Shown: positions 29,454-40,041, counted from the stretch's first letter. The stretch: 58,359 nucleotides of DNA from an uncultured Microbulbifer sp. (GCF_947489355.1 NZ_CANLDD010000025.1:1-58359), one strand, 5' to 3'. Notes: generated by a model from the sequence alone, not told the origin. Numbers and translations: made by a program.

Positions 29454-29803
29454 GTGACCTACCTCTGACCCTATCCATTAACCATGGACATCAACCATGT
29501 ATCAGCCCTGTCAGGGCCGCATTGAAATGCCTGCAAGCAGGGACCTATCAGTCTGCGACATTGTATTGAATCGGGGCGTGTGGAGATGTGAGGGACGTCA
29601 AATCTAGCGAAGCGAATGAGAGCGGCGTGTTTTACACAGCGATGCCGGCTTCAGGGAAAATCATGGGCCGGGCGGGAATTTTTCAGTGGAAAAGGAAATT
29701 TGAGGCGGGCCCGCTGTGGCCTGTGACCAGCAGCAGCGAGTCCTGTAGCGCACGTTCAAGCTGGCAACCCGGAAGGACCTGCCCCTCCGGTTGCATTGCC
29801 TAT
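29454..29803 (-). promoter_or_regulatory. Intergenic region likely carrying the machine-operon promoter
   Basis: 350 bases between nfuA and the first machine gene, both on the minus strand. By position it must hold the end of the nfuA transcript and the promoter of the 10-kb operon. I see an imperfect hairpin just after nfuA and a short palindrome CCCTGTCAGGG near 29510, but no convincing promoter boxes. Confidence 0.35.
29764..29794 (-). terminator. Imperfect hairpin after nfuA
   Basis: GCAACC plus a GGA-containing arm pairs with TCCGGTTGC across about 31 bases, 10 bases past the nfuA stop. It lacks a following T run on the minus strand. It could be a weak terminator or a transcript-protecting stem. 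Confidence 0.35.
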
Positions 29804-30394
29804 TCAATAATAAGCCTGGGACTTGTCGGAATGATCGGTAATATCTTTCACACCGGCCAACTCGGGAATTTTTTCTTTTAGCGTTTTTTCAACGCCCTCC
29901 TTAAGCGTCATATCCACCATGCCACAGCCCTGGCAACCACCGCCAAACCTCAGCACCGCAAACATGTCCTCGGTAACCTCCTCCAGACTCACCTGCCCCC
30001 CATGGGCCGCCAGGCCGGGATTGATCTCGTTGTAGAGCACATAGTTGATGCGATCCTCGATAGGGCTGTCATCGGTGATCTTGGGCATGCGGGAGTTGGG
30101 GGCGCGAATGGTAAGCTGCCCGCCCATTTTGTCCGGGGAATAGTCGACTCGGGCCTCGTCCAGATAGGGGACACTGCGCCCCTCAAAGTAGGCCCTGAAA
30201 GCGTTCATTTCCATGACCACATCGTCACCCTCCTCTTCCCCCGGGCGGCAGTAGGCGATGCAGGTTTCGGCATTCGGCGTGCCCGGGCTGGAGACAAACA
30301 TGCGAATGGCAATACCCTCACATTCCTGCTTGTCCAGCAGCTCTTTCAGGTACGCCTGCGCGGATTCGGTGATGGTCACATTCAAATCTGACAT
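29804..30394 (-). CDS. nfuA: Fe/S biogenesis protein NfuA
   Basis: 196 residues. An N-terminal A-type-like domain without its Cys ligands (about 1-95) is followed by a NifU-C domain with [11 protein letters not shown]; these two Cys bind a [4Fe-4S] cluster at the dimer interface. Known role: carrying and delivering Fe/S clusters to client proteins, especially under oxidative stress or iron shortage. Length matches E. coli NfuA (about 191). I chose the ATG at 30394 because AGAAGG lies just upstream; a TTG at 30406 would put that site inside the gene. Confidence 0.95.
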   Translation of the reverse strand: MSDLNVTITESAQAYLKELLDKQECEGIAIRMFVSSPGTPNAETCIAYCRPGEEEGDDVVMEMNAFRAYFEGRSVPYLDEARVDYSPDKMGGQLTIRAPNSRMPKITDDSPIEDRINYVLYNEINPGLAAHGGQVSLEEVTEDMFAVLRFGGGCQGCGMVDMTLKEGVEKTLKEKIPELAGVKDITDHSDKSQAYY

Positions 30395-30503
30395 AAGCCT
30401 TCTCAAATAACCGAGTTTCTATGTCGGGTATTTTACGCCTCCAAGCGCGCAAGTGAAACCGGTCTGTTGGCGAGGGCGCGCGCGGGCAGCACGCACACCG
30501 GCC

Positions 30504-31184
30504 TCAGACCGGGATAAATCCCAACAGAGTCTCGGCAGCCTCCACAGACGATGCCGGGTTTTGCCCCGTCACCAGCTTGCCATCCACCACCACATAAGGT
30601 GCCCAGTCCTCTCCTTTGGAATAGTGACCCCCCTGGTCCCGCAGCATCTCCTCCACCAGAAAGGGCACCACGTCCAGCAACTCCACTGCGGCCTCTTCAG
30701 TATTCGAGAAGCCCGTGACACTCTTGCCCGACACCAGCGGGGCACCGCCTTTGCGCAGGGTATGGCGGAACACCGCCGGCCCATGGCACACCGCGCCAAT
30801 GGGCTTGTCCGCCGCGTGAAAATCCTCGATCAGGGCGATGGACGCCTGGTCTTCCGCCAGGTCCCACAGGGGGCCGTGCCCGCCCGGATAGAAGACCGCA
30901 TCGAAATCCCGCGCCTGCAGACGCGCCAGTTTCACCGTATTGGCCAGCGCCTGTTGCGCCGCCGGGTCCCGGTGGAAGCGCCGGGTGGCCTCGGTCTGGA
31001 AATCCGGCTCGTCACTTTTGGGGTCCAGGGGTGGCTGCCCCCCCTCTGGGGAGGCCAGGGTCACTTCCGCACCGGCGCTCTTAAAGGCGTAATAAGGGGC
31101 GGCAAACTCCTCCAGCCAAAAACCGGTTTTTTTACCGGTAGTGCCCAGCTTGTTGTGAGAGGTCAGCACCATCAGAATCTTCAT
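30504..31184 (-). CDS. DJ-1/PfpI-family protein (Hsp31/glyoxalase III-like)
   Basis: 226 residues of the class I glutamine amidotransferase-like fold. The nucleophile elbow is GAVCHGPA with Cys133 followed by His134. An upstream EEF motif (Glu25/Glu26) and the YPGGHGPLWDL segment fit the Hsp31-type branch, whose members act as glyoxalase III or deglycase-like stress proteins. Start chosen at MKILMVLTSH with GGAGAA upstream; a 20-codon extension is less likely. It lies 72 bases after the oxidoreductase gene on the same strand, so the two may be one detoxification transcript. Confidence 0.85.
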   Translation of the reverse strand: MKILMVLTSHNKLGTTGKKTGFWLEEFAAPYYAFKSAGAEVTLASPEGGQPPLDPKSDEPDFQTEATRRFHRDPAAQQALANTVKLARLQARDFDAVFYPGGHGPLWDLAEDQASIALIEDFHAADKPIGAVCHGPAVFRHTLRKGGAPLVSGKSVTGFSNTEEAAVELLDVVPFLVEEMLRDQGGHYSKGEDWAPYVVVDGKLVTGQNPASSVEAAETLLGFIPV

Positions 31185-31256
31185 CGCATTCTCCGCATTA
31201 TTCTGAGTCCCCGGCAGCCCATTGGCCTGCCGGGGCGTAAACACTGTCAGGATAGG

Positions 31257-32288
31257 TCAGTCGTCTGCACCTACGCGCACCACCAACTTGCCAAAATTTT
31301 CGCCCTGTAACAGGCCCATAAACGCCTGCGGGGCCCGTTCCAGGCCCCGCACGATATCCTCGCGATAGCGGATTTTGCCCTCGCCGACCCATTGGCCCAA
31401 AGCCTCACTGAATGCACCGAAGCGCGCATACTCGTCGAAGATGATAAAACCCTGGATTTTCAGGCGTTTGATCAGCACGTCGCGCATCAACAGGCCCATC
31501 CGATCGGGCCCCGGTGGCAGTGCCGTGGCATTGTACTGGGAGATCAGGCCACACAGCGGGATGCGCGCAAAGTCATTCAGCAGTGGCAACACCCCATCAA
31601 ACACCTTGCCGCCAACACTTTCGAAATAGATATCGATACCGCTGGGGCAAGCCGCGGCCAGCTGTTCGGTGAAGTCGGCATCGTGGTGATCCAGGCATAC
31701 ATCAAAACCCAATTCCTCCACCGCGTAGCGGCACTTCTCGATGGAACCGGCAACACCGACCACACGACAGCCTTTGATCTTGCCGATCTGCCCGACCACC
31801 GAACCCACAGGCCCGGTGGCTGCCGCCACGACCAGGGTTTCATCCGGCCTGGGCTCGCCAATTTCCAGCAGGCCAAAATAGGCCGTGATACCCGGCATAC
31901 CCAATACACCCAGGGCATAGGAGGGATGATCGGGGTTCACGCCCATATTGACGAGGCCGGTGCCATCAGAAAGCCCATAGTCCTGCCAGCCACTGTAGCT
32001 CAGTACCCAATCGCCAACTGCATAGCCCGGCAGGCGGGATTCGACAACACGGCTCACGGTGCCTCCCACCATGGTATCGCCGAGGGCGACAGGCTCCGAA
32101 TAGGATTCGGCATCGCTCATGCGACCGCGCATATAGGGGTCCAGTGATAAATACACTGTGCGCAACAACACCTGGCCGTCTTGCGGCTGTGGCACGGCAA
32201 CTTCCTCGATACTGAAATTATCTTCGCCAGGGGGCCCCTCTGGCCGGGAGGCAAGAATCACCCGGCGATTCTTATCACTTGTTTGCAT
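31257..32288 (-). CDS. NADP-dependent MDR-family oxidoreductase (CurA/YncB-like)
   Basis: 343 residues of the zinc-independent medium-chain dehydrogenase/reductase family. The N-terminal domain carries LSLDPYMRGRM, typical of the prostaglandin-reductase/CurA branch. A Rossmann motif AATGPVGSVVGQIGKIKG lies near residues 150-170. Family members reduce activated double bonds of alpha,beta-unsaturated carbonyls using NADPH; the exact substrate cannot be read here. Start MQTSDKNRRV is supported by the purine-rich GGAGAGGAATAGG directly before it; the frame extends 22 codons further upstream. Transcribed divergently from metH. Confidence 0.85.
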   Translation of the reverse strand: MQTSDKNRRVILASRPEGPPGEDNFSIEEVAVPQPQDGQVLLRTVYLSLDPYMRGRMSDAESYSEPVALGDTMVGGTVSRVVESRLPGYAVGDWVLSYSGWQDYGLSDGTGLVNMGVNPDHPSYALGVLGMPGITAYFGLLEIGEPRPDETLVVAAATGPVGSVVGQIGKIKGCRVVGVAGSIEKCRYAVEELGFDVCLDHHDADFTEQLAAACPSGIDIYFESVGGKVFDGVLPLLNDFARIPLCGLISQYNATALPPGPDRMGLLMRDVLIKRLKIQGFIIFDEYARFGAFSEALGQWVGEGKIRYREDIVRGLERAPQAFMGLLQGENFGKLVVRVGADD

Positions 32289-32618
32289 CCTATTCCTCTC
32301 CTTTTGTGGCTTTGCAGTCTGAAGCGCCTGGTGTGGTGGCGCACGCGTGGACATTCGGTATGCCCGGCCGGAGGCATCCGCCCCGCCCGTCTCGGTCTGG
32401 ATTTCCAGGCACGCAAAATAGTATCAGGCCGATGGAACGTCTAGAGGTTTATCGCTATAGGTGCCAAGTCCTCAGGGTTAAATTGCTGGTAGCCGACAGA
32501 AAACGGCCAATAATTGTGGCGCAGCGGTCGATGGCAATCACGTCACCACCGGTCCATGGGCTTGCCTGTGCTAAGATTGACGCCTTTCCCGCCCCTGATA
32601 TCGAGTAAGGACTGGTAC
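32289..32618. promoter_or_regulatory. Divergent promoter region between oxidoreductase gene and metH
   Basis: 330 non-coding bases between two divergent genes, so both promoters must lie here. An imperfect GC-rich palindrome, ATGCCCGGCCGGAGGCAT at 32360-32377, could be an operator or a short hairpin. I looked for an S-adenosylhomocysteine or cobalamin riboswitch before metH and see none. Confidence 0.3.
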
Positions 32619-35600
32619 ATGTTGCAGCCGTTTCGCAGCCGTCGCCTCGGGCAACTGAACACTGCACTGACTGAGCGTATCCTGATACTGGATGGCGCCA
32701 TGGGGACCATGATCCAAAGGGCAAAGCTGGGGGAATCCGACTACCGGGGCGAGCGCTTCGCCGACTTTCCCCGGGACCTCAAGGGCAACAACGACCTGCT
32801 GAGCCTGACCCGCCCCGAACTGATCGAGCAGATCCACCGGGAATACCTGCAGGCGGGCGCCGACATTATTGAAACCAATACATTTAACGCGACCCGGCTA
32901 TCCCAGTCGGATTACGATATGGCGCACCTGGTGGAGGAACTGAACCGCACCTCCGCCGAAATCGCCCGGCGCGCCGCAGATGCCCTCTCCACCCCGGCGC
33001 GGCCCCGCTGGGTAGCCGGGGTGATCGGCCCCACTTCCCGCACCGCCAGTATCTCGCCGGATGTCAATGATCCCAGCGCGCGCAATGTCACTTTCGAGGA
33101 ACTGGTAGAGAATTACCTGGAAGCCGGACGCGCCCTGATCGAGGGCGGCAGCGACCTGATTCTGATCGAGACCATCTTCGATACCCTCAATGCCAAGGCG
33201 GCCATCTTCGCCATGCAGCAGCTGTTCGAGACGCTGGGTTTCGAACTGCCGCTCATGCTCTCGGGCACCATTACCGATGCCTCCGGCCGCACCCTGTCCG
33301 GCCAGACCACCGAGGCATTTTACTATTCCATCGCCCATGCCAAACCACTTTCCGTGGGCCTCAACTGTGCCCTGGGCGCCACCGAACTGCGCCCCTATAT
33401 AGAAGCCTTGTCTGGCGTCTGCGCCACCTATGTCTCCGCCCACCCCAATGCGGGTCTGCCCAACGAATTTGGCGAATACGATGAAACCCCGGAGCAAACT
33501 GCCGCAATTGTGGCGGAATTTGCCCGCAGCGGTTTTCTCAATATCCTCGGCGGCTGCTGCGGTACCACCCCCGATCATATCCGCGCTATTGCCGAGGCAG
33601 TAACCCATATCGCCCCGCGCCAGCCGCCGCAGATCAAACCGGCCCTGCGCCTGTCCGGCCTTGAGCCTTTTATCGCCGATGAAACCGCGCTGTTCGTCAA
33701 TGTGGGCGAGCGCTGCAACGTCACGGGTTCCGCCCGCTTCAAACGCCTGATTCTGGAGGAGGACTACGATACCGCCCTGCAGGTCGCTGCCACCCAGGTG
33801 GAAGACGGCGCTCAGGTAATCGACTTCAATATGGATGAGGCGATGCTCGATGCACTCGCCGCCATGCGCCGCTTCCTAAACCTCGCCGCCACCGAGCCGG
33901 ACATCGCCAGAGTGCCGTTTATGGTGGACTCTTCCAAGTGGGCGGTGATCGAAGCGGGCCTGCAATGCATTCAGGGCAAGCCCATCGTGAACTCCATCAG
34001 CCTTAAGGAGGGCAAGGAGGAGTTTATCGAGAAAGCACAGTTGTGCCTGCGCTACGGTGCCGCTGTGGTGGTGATGGCTTTTGACGAGGACGGCCAGGCG
34101 GATACTTTCGAGCGCAAAATCGAAATCTGTAAACGCAGCTACGACGTGCTCGTGGAGGACGTTGGGTTCGATCCCACGGATATTATTTTCGATCCCAATA
34201 TTTTTGCCGTCGCCACCGGTATTGAGGAGCACAACAATTACGCGGTGGACTTTATCCAGGCCTGCCGCTGGATTCGCAAAAATCTGCCCGGCGCCCAGAT
34301 CAGCGGCGGTGTCTCCAATGTCTCCTTCTCCTTTCGCGGCAACAACCCGGTGCGCGAGGCGATCCATTCGGTATTTTTGTTCCACGCCATCAAGGCCGGG
34401 CTGAATATGGGTATCGTCAACGCCGGCCAGCTGGCGGTCTATGACGAACTGCCGGAGGAACTGCGGGAAAAGGTCGAGGATGTCATCCTCAACCGCAGCA
34501 GTGACGCCACCGAGGCCCTGCTGGATATCGCGGCCAAATACCAGGGCGGGGGCGGCACCACCGCGCGCAAGGAAGACCTGAGCTGGCGCCAGCTGCCGGT
34601 GCGAGAGCGCTTGTCGCATGCCCTGGTAAAAGGTATCAACCACTATATCGTAGAAGATACCGAGGAGGCCCGCGCCAACTCCTCCCGTCCATTGGACGTC
34701 ATCGAAGGCCCGCTCATGGACGGTATGAATATCGTCGGCGACCTGTTTGGCGAGGGTAAGATGTTCCTGCCCCAGGTGGTGAAATCCGCCCGCGTGATGA
34801 AACAGGCAGTGGCCTACCTGCAGCCGTATATCGAGGCGGAAAAAACCCAAGACAGCCGTTCCAACGGCCGTATCCTGATGGCTACGGTAAAGGGCGATGT
34901 GCACGATATCGGCAAGAATATTGTGGGGGTGGTGCTGGCCTGTAACAATTACGAGGTGATCGATCTGGGCGTAATGGTGCCCGCCGAGACCATCCTGCAG
35001 ACCGCGCGGGAAAAAGCCTGCGACATCATTGGCCTGTCCGGCCTGATCACCCCCTCCCTGGATGAAATGGTGCACGTGGCAGCCGAAATGGAGCGCCAGG
35101 GGTTTGATATGCCCCTGCTGATCGGCGGTGCCACCACCTCCAAGGCACATACCGCTGTCAAAATTGAGCCCCAGTTCAAGCGCAACCAGGTGGTCTATGT
35201 GGCCGACGCCTCCCGCGCGGTGGGTGTAGCCAGCAGCCTGATTTCCGCTACGCTGCGCCCACCCTTTGTAGAAAAAATCCGCACCGAATACGAAAAAGTA
35301 CGCATCCGCACCGCCAACCGCAAACGCAACGACACCCGCCTGACCTATAGGGGGGCGCGCGATGCGGCACCGGAATTTGACTGGCAGAACTACCGCCCCA
35401 CCAGGCCCAACAAACTGGGCCTCACGGTGATTGACGATTTCCCCCTGGAAGAACTGCTCGACACCCTGGACTGGACGCCCTTTTTTATTTCCTGGGATCT
35501 GGCGGGCAAATTTCCGGCAATCCTGAAAGATAAAATCGTTGGTGAAGCCGCCAGTGACCTCTATAAAAATGCACTGCGGTTACTGAAAGAGATGATCGAC

Positions 35601-36314
35601 AACAAGCGCCTGCGCGCCCGCGCCGTGTTCGGGCTCTGGCCCGCCAACAGTATCGGCGACGATATCATCGTCTACAAAGACGAAAGCCGCAGCGAAGAGC
35701 TGGCGCGCCTGCATCATATGCGCCAACAGGTGCAAAAACGCGGGGGCGATGGGCTGTGCCGCTCCCTGGCCGACTTTGTCGCCCCACTGGATTCCGGCCA
35801 AATGGATTATGTGGGTGGTTTCGCGGTGACTACCGGTATTGGCGCAGACGCGCTGGCGGACAGCTACGCCGCCAAACACGACGATTATAATGCCATTATG
35901 GTCAAGGCCCTGGCAGACCGCTTGGCGGAGTCTTTCGCCGAAACCCTGCACCGCCGGGTGCGCAAGGAATACTGGGGCTACGCACCGGACGAGGCGCTCA
36001 GCAATGTACAGCTGATCAAGGAGGCCTATCGGGGTATTCGCCCCGCCCCCGGCTACCCGGCCTGCCCGGATCATTCGGAAAAAGCCACCCTGTTCAAATT
36101 GCTTCAGGCGGAGCAAAATGCAGGGGTCAGCCTTACCGAGCACTTTGCCATGATGCCTGCGGCGGCGGTGAGCGGCTGGTATTTTGCCCACCCGCAGGCA
36201 AAGTACTTTAATGTCGGCAAAATCGGCAGGGACCAGCTGCAAAGCCTGGCAAAACGCAAAGGGGTCAGCGAGCAGGCACTGGAACGCTGGATGCGCCCCA
36301 ATCTGGAGGAGTGA
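32619..36314 (+). CDS. metH: Cobalamin-dependent methionine synthase MetH
   Basis: 1231 residues, full length for MetH (E. coli 1227). In order: homocysteine-binding domain with the zinc ligands of [10 protein letters not shown] near residues 311-312; methyl-tetrahydrofolate (pterin-binding) domain with [20 protein letters not shown]12 cap and B12-binding domain with [11 protein letters not shown], where the His near 762 is the lower cobalt ligand; and the C-terminal AdoMet activation domain with [14 protein letters not shown]. It transfers a methyl group from 5-methyl-tetrahydrofolate to homocysteine in the cytoplasm. The ATG at 32619 follows TAAGGA; the frame continues 35 codons upstream without similarity to MetH. 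Confidence 0.97.
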   Translation: MLQPFRSRRLGQLNTALTERILILDGAMGTMIQRAKLGESDYRGERFADFPRDLKGNNDLLSLTRPELIEQIHREYLQAGADIIETNTFNATRLSQSDYDMAHLVEELNRTSAEIARRAADALSTPARPRWVAGVIGPTSRTASISPDVNDPSARNVTFEELVENYLEAGRALIEGGSDLILIETIFDTLNAKAAIFAMQQLFETLGFELPLMLSGTITDASGRTLSGQTTEAFYYSIAHAKPLSVGLNCALGATELRPYIEALSGVCATYVSAHPNAGLPNEFGEYDETPEQTAAIVAEFARSGFLNILGGCCGTTPDHIRAIAEAVTHIAPRQPPQIKPALRLSGLEPFIADETALFVNVGERCNVTGSARFKRLILEEDYDTALQVAATQVEDGAQVIDFNMDEAMLDALAAMRRFLNLAATEPDIARVPFMVDSSKWAVIEAGLQCIQGKPIVNSISLKEGKEEFIEKAQLCLRYGAAVVVMAFDEDGQADTFERKIEICKRSYDVLVEDVGFDPTDIIFDPNIFAVATGIEEHNNYAVDFIQACRWIRKNLPGAQISGGVSNVSFSFRGNNPVREAIHSVFLFHAIKAGLNMGIVNAGQLAVYDELPEELREKVEDVILNRSSDATEALLDIAAKYQGGGGTTARKEDLSWRQLPVRERLSHALVKGINHYIVEDTEEARANSSRPLDVIEGPLMDGMNIVGDLFGEGKMFLPQVVKSARVMKQAVAYLQPYIEAEKTQDSRSNGRILMATVKGDVHDIGKNIVGVVLACNNYEVIDLGVMVPAETILQTAREKACDIIGLSGLITPSLDEMVHVAAEMERQGFDMPLLIGGATTSKAHTAVKIEPQFKRNQVVYVADASRAVGVASSLISATLRPPFVEKIRTEYEKVRIRTANRKRNDTRLTYRGARDAAPEFDWQNYRPTRPNKLGLTVIDDFPLEELLDTLDWTPFFISWDLAGKFPAILKDKIVGEAASDLYKNALRLLKEMIDNKRLRARAVFGLWPANSIGDDIIVYKDESRSEELARLHHMRQQVQKRGGDGLCRSLADFVAPLDSGQMDYVGGFAVTTGIGADALADSYAAKHDDYNAIMVKALADRLAESFAETLHRRVRKEYWGYAPDEALSNVQLIKEAYRGIRPAPGYPACPDHSEKATLFKLLQAEQNAGVSLTEHFAMMPAAAVSGWYFAHPQAKYFNVGKIGRDQLQSLAKRKGVSEQALERWMRPNLEE

Positions 36315-36318
36315 GCCT

Positions 36319-36540
36319 ATGCAGGAAAACAAGAACAAGAAGACAGAAAAACCCGGCTTTGGTCAAATAATGCTCAGCACCCTGGCTGCCGCCATCGGTG
36401 TGCAAAGCAACAAGAACCGCGAGCGGGACTTTCAGAGTGGTAGCATTATGCACTACCTGGTAGCCGGCATCATTTTTACAGCGCTGTTTGTGCTGATCCT
36501 GGCTTGGATTGTGAAGGGCGTTCTCAGCAATATGGGCTGA
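36319..36540 (+). CDS. DUF2970 small membrane protein
   Basis: 73 residues starting four bases after the metH stop; the ribosome-binding site GGAGGAGTGAG includes the end of metH. The N-terminal half (PGFGQIMLSTLAAAIGVQSNK) and one membrane helix near residues 45-67 match the DUF2970 pattern, a short family in beta- and gammaproteobacteria of unknown function. Co-transcription with metH is likely. The longer frame that opens inside metH is not the gene. Confidence 0.85.
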   Translation: MQENKNKKTEKPGFGQIMLSTLAAAIGVQSNKNRERDFQSGSIMHYLVAGIIFTALFVLILAWIVKGVLSNMG

Positions 36541-36622
36541 GTGGCGCGGGATAGAGCCCCGCCACCGCCAACCCTTTATGCGAGGTCATTCCTATAGTCC
36601 GATCAATACTTCAGAATGGTTT

Positions 36623-36646
36623 GCCCGGCACCGCTCAGCTCCGGGC
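36623..36646. terminator. GC-rich hairpin between two convergent genes
   Basis: GCCCGG and CCGGGC are separated by 12 bases that can themselves partly pair. It lies between the DUF2970 gene (plus strand) and the small membrane-peptide gene (minus strand), where a shared terminator is expected. No T run follows on either strand. Confidence 0.35.
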
Positions 36647-36658
36647 CTGAGGGGCTGG

Positions 36659-36775
36659 CTATCGGGTGGCAACCCAGAAAATACAGGTCACGACGAACAC
36701 AGCCACCAGTGCCACAGCGGCAAGGGCGTCTACGACGTTGTCATCTTCCGGGGCAGCAACAACTTCATCACTCAT
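36659..36775 (-). CDS. 38-residue membrane peptide gene
   Basis: A short frame, ATG at 36775 to TAG at 36659. The product begins MSDEVVAAPEDDNVVDALAA, an acidic N-terminus, and continues as one hydrophobic helix of about 20 residues ending in ATR. A well-spaced GGAGAG lies about six bases before the ATG. The acidic-in, one-helix, basic-end layout is typical of real small membrane proteins, and codon use matches the neighbours. It is divergent from the siroheme reductase gene and may share its promoter region. Function unknown; I have only a vague memory of similar peptides near such reductases. Confidence 0.65.
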   Translation of the reverse strand: MSDEVVAAPEDDNVVDALAAVALVAVFVVTCIFWVATR

Positions 36776-37040
36776 CAAATCTCTCCGATCACTCATTATT
36801 GTTATTCAACGCAGATGGGCCGTTTGCAACGACCAGCCAAGTAGACCAAATCCCCGCGGGTGGCGCAAGGCGGGCCTGTTGGGCCCTCCTCCTACCTTAT
36901 AACCGTTGGTTACAGATATAGCGGAAAATATTGTTATTTTTCGTATAAGAGCGCTGGTATGTTATGCGCCATCGGAGGACCGTCCGGGGCCTGCCCCTTT
37001 CTCCGCCACCAGCGCACAAAGGCAATGGAATCAAGCTGTA

Positions 37041-38702
37041 ATGTATCGATACGATGATCGGGACCGCGCCATACTCAATGACCGCGTGGCCCAGTTCCGC
37101 GGCCAGACACAACGCTACCTCTCCGGCGAGCTGAGTGAGGAGCAATTTCTGGTGCTGCGGCTGCAAAATGGCCTCTATATCCAGCGGCTGGCCCCCATGC
37201 TCCGCATCGCCGTGCCCTACGGCCTGCTCAACAGCACCCAGCTGCGCCGTCTCGCCCGCATAAGCCGCGACTACGATAAAGGCTACGCGCACTTCACCAC
37301 ACGCCAGAATCTGCAATTCAACTGGCCGCACCTGGAAGACGTGCCCGATATCCTTGCCGAACTGGCCGAAGTGGAAATGCACGCAGTACAGACCAGCGGC
37401 AACTGTATCCGCAACACCACCTCGGACCCCTTCGCGGGCATCGCCCCCGACGAGATCGCCGATCCGCGCCCCTACTGCGAATTGATCCGCCAGTGGTCCA
37501 GCTTCCATCCGGAATTCGCCTTCCTGCCGCGCAAATTCAAGATCGCGGTGAGTGGCTCTGAACAGGACCGCGCCGCCATCCGCGTACACGATATCGGCGT
37601 GCAGATCAAAAAGCGCGCTGGGGAGGTGGGATTCCAGATACTCGTTGGTGGAGGTCAGGGCCGCACGCCGGTGATTGCCGAAACCATCCGCGACTTCCTC
37701 CCGGAAGTGGACCTGCTCTCCTACCTGGAAGCGATTGTTCGTGTTTACAATCGCCTGGGCCGCCGCGACAACAAGTACAAGGCGCGCATCAAAATCCTGG
37801 TGAAAGCCCTGGGCACCGAGGAATTTGGCCGCCGGGTGGAAGAGGAATGGCAGCAGATTAAAAACGGCACGGAAAAACTGACCCCGAAAGCACTGCAGTG
37901 GGCCAGGTCCTTCTTCACTGCCCGCAATTACAAAACCTTCGACGGCAGCGCCAGCGAGGCCGCCCTGCAACAGCAGGCAGAGGGTGACAGGGCCTTCGCA
38001 CGCTGGCTGGAGCGCAACACCTATTGCCACCGGGTACCGGGTTACCGGGCCATCAAATTATCCACCAAGCCCACCGGCGTCCCCCCCGGCGATGTGACCG
38101 ACCGCCAATTGGATGCCATTGCCGATCTCGCTGACGATTTCAGTTTTGGCGAGGCGCGCGTCACCCACGATCAGAACGTGGTGCTCGCCGATGTTGAGCA
38201 GGACAAGCTGTACGCACTGTGGCAGCAGGCGCGCAAAGCCGGTTTTGCCACCCCGAATATCGGCACCCTCACCGATATGATCTGCTGCCCCGGCGGCGAC
38301 TACTGCTCCCTGGCCAATGCCAAATCCATTCCGGTGGCCGAAGCGATCCAGCGCCGCTTTGACGACATGGACTACCTCTACGACCTGGGCGATTTGAACC
38401 TGAATATCTCCGGCTGTATGAACGCCTGTGGCCACCACCATGTGGGGCATATCGGCATCCTCGGGGTGGATAAGAAAGGGGAAGAGTTCTACCAGATCCA
38501 ACTTGGCGGCAGCGCCTCCAATGATGCCAGTCTGGCCAGGGTACTGGGCCCCAGCTTCTCCCGCGCGGAAGTCCCGGCGGTGATCGGCAAGATCCTCGAC
38601 CTCTATGTACAACAGCGCCGGACCGCAGAGCCCTTTATCGATACCTATAAACGCATTGGTCTGCAGCCCTTTAAGGAGAGCGTTTATGCCAAAGCCGGCT
38701 AA
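37041..38702 (+). CDS. cysI: Siroheme- and [4Fe-4S]-containing sulfite/nitrite reductase
   Basis: 553 residues. Two ferredoxin-reductase-like and siroheme-binding halves. HFTTRQNLQFNWPHLEDV and TSGNCIRNTTSDPFAGI are the first-half motifs. Cluster ligands are CCPGGDYCSLANAKS and SGCMNACGHHHVGHIGI, the four-Cys arrangement of sulfite and nitrite reductases. It reduces sulfite to sulfide (assimilatory sulfur pathway) or nitrite to ammonia; the DUF934 partner favours sulfite, as in Pseudomonas-type cysI loci. The ATG at 37041 starts MYRYDDRDR; the frame continues 45 codons upstream without family similarity. No strong ribosome-binding site is visible. The gene overlaps the next by 17 bases. Confidence 0.9.
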   Translation: MYRYDDRDRAILNDRVAQFRGQTQRYLSGELSEEQFLVLRLQNGLYIQRLAPMLRIAVPYGLLNSTQLRRLARISRDYDKGYAHFTTRQNLQFNWPHLEDVPDILAELAEVEMHAVQTSGNCIRNTTSDPFAGIAPDEIADPRPYCELIRQWSSFHPEFAFLPRKFKIAVSGSEQDRAAIRVHDIGVQIKKRAGEVGFQILVGGGQGRTPVIAETIRDFLPEVDLLSYLEAIVRVYNRLGRRDNKYKARIKILVKALGTEEFGRRVEEEWQQIKNGTEKLTPKALQWARSFFTARNYKTFDGSASEAALQQQAEGDRAFARWLERNTYCHRVPGYRAIKLSTKPTGVPPGDVTDRQLDAIADLADDFSFGEARVTHDQNVVLADVEQDKLYALWQQARKAGFATPNIGTLTDMICCPGGDYCSLANAKSIPVAEAIQRRFDDMDYLYDLGDLNLNISGCMNACGHHHVGHIGILGVDKKGEEFYQIQLGGSASNDASLARVLGPSFSRAEVPAVIGKILDLYVQQRRTAEPFIDTYKRIGLQPFKESVYAKAG

Positions 38703-39234
38703 ACCGGGCCCACAGCCGGGCAACCCCACCGAGCTGATTATCGACGGCGAGATCCGCCCCAACCAGTGGCGCTTGCTGGTGCAAACAACAGCGGGGGAAA
38801 GCCCCGATATTCCGGCCCCGGGTGCAGGAAAGGTGATTTTGCCCCTGCGCCAATGGCAGGCCGAGCGCAAAGCGCTCGCCGGCCGCAGCGGGGAAATCGG
38901 CGTATGGCTCGATAGCGACGAAGGCGCGGAATTGATTGGCGCTGCGGCGGCCCAATGCCCGCTGATCGCGGTGCATTTTCCCGCTTTCGCCGATGGCCGC
39001 GGCTTCACCACAGGCCGCTTATTGCGCGAGCGCTTTGGCTTCAAGGGCGAGTTGCGTGCCGTGGGCGGCTTTATGCGCGACCAGCTCAGCTATCTGCAGC
39101 GCTGCGGCTTTAACGCCTACGCTTTCGAAGGCGAAGAGCCCCTCGCCAGCCTGCGAGACTCCCTGCACGACTTCAGCGACAGCTACCAGGCCGGTGTCGA
39201 CCAACCGCTGCCCCTGTTCCGCCGCCGGCTGTAA
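38686..39234 (+). CDS. DUF934 protein, sulfite reductase partner
   Basis: 182 residues starting inside the end of the reductase gene, with AAGGAGAG before the ATG at 38686. It contains the DUF934 signature: LPLRQWQAER, IGVWLDSDEGAELI, FPAFADGRGFTTGRLLRERF and GFMRDQLSYLQRCGFNAYAF. DUF934 genes regularly follow ferredoxin-type sulfite reductase genes and are often annotated as oxidoreductase or CysH-associated proteins, but the biochemical role is not established. Confidence 0.88.
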   Translation: MPKPAKPGPQPGNPTELIIDGEIRPNQWRLLVQTTAGESPDIPAPGAGKVILPLRQWQAERKALAGRSGEIGVWLDSDEGAELIGAAAAQCPLIAVHFPAFADGRGFTTGRLLRERFGFKGELRAVGGFMRDQLSYLQRCGFNAYAFEGEEPLASLRDSLHDFSDSYQAGVDQPLPLFRRRL

Positions 39235-39967
39235 ACCGATTTTTAGCGCACCCCCTGTGCCAGGATAGTTGCCGCCTCTACTGAAGCGAAAAAAGCAAGA
39301 CAGGGGGCAACCGGGACATCGACAGCCCGCCCGGTGCTGCGTCATGGTGAAACCGAGACTGGCGCCCGGTGTTTATCGCCACCGGCTTGCCGCAACCCTC
39401 TCTTTCTCGAATCAATCGGCGCAGCCTGTCACCCAGGAAACAGTTTTCCCCTAACAGCGGCAGGACAACAGCCTCTTCGGCCCTCTCTTCGGCCCTTATG
39501 GGCGCTTGGCTTGTGGCGTCGAGTTGAAATCGTTTGGCTTCAAAACCTTTGTGCCGCTCTAAAAATGGGCGACTTTTATCCTTGAGGGCTATCGTGACAG
39601 GCGGTGAAGGGGGCCAATGTAACTTGCACGTTTTTAATAGATCATTGCAGTTTTCTAAACCCAGGCGGATAGAAATATAGGCATCAAAATAATCTTACTG
39701 GATTGCATTTCGTTTTCTTTCGTGTCAAGGCGGCGTAGAATCCACAGGCATTAATCGATATTTGGGCTGTGATTGGGCCAGTTTCTGCGAACCAATAACC
39801 CAAAAGGCCCAGAAAAATTCGGGCATTTTCTAGCCCATGCATTTTCTCTAAGCACCCTCCCTGCAACAGGAGAACGGTAACGTGACCTAAGCGTAAGTAA
39901 AAGGCGCTGACCCAAGGTGATGCAACACCAGGGGCCAACTAACCAAATTGATAACACAGATATCAAA
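39235..39967. other. 733-bp non-coding or degenerate stretch
   Basis: Between the DUF934 gene and the group II intron tail. The first 300 bases are GC-rich like the left region; an ACCCCCTGT/ACAGGGGG pair about 50 bases apart lies at 39247-39308. The rest is AT-richer. A minus-strand frame of 84 codons at 39684-39938 has an odd composition and no family I recognise; it may be debris of a mobile element. Confidence 0.4.
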
Positions 39968-40007
39968 AGTCGAGTAGATCAAAGGAACTCCCCCTTCAAC
40001 CTCTCAC

Positions 40008-40041
40008 AGAACCGTACGTGAACCTCTCAATTCATACGGCT
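40008..40041 (-). ncRNA. Group II intron domain V
   Basis: GAGCCGTATGAATTGAGAGG begins a hairpin that closes with GTACGGTTC. The AGCCGTAT/GTACGGTT pairing with a small inner stem-loop is the conserved domain V of bacterial group II introns. A domain VI-like GAGGTTGAAGGGGGAGTTCC follows at once. Confidence 0.85.

Noticed and set aside
32289..32618. Possible SAH or cobalamin riboswitch before metH
   Set aside because: I looked for the conserved cores of both classes and did not find them.
33876..35150. 424-codon minus-strand frame opposite metH
   Set aside because: It lies antisense to highly conserved MetH domains, and its His/Gly-rich translation resembles no protein family.
39684..39938. 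84-codon minus-strand frame
   Set aside because: No family recognised, no ribosome-binding site; mentioned only as possible debris of a mobile element.
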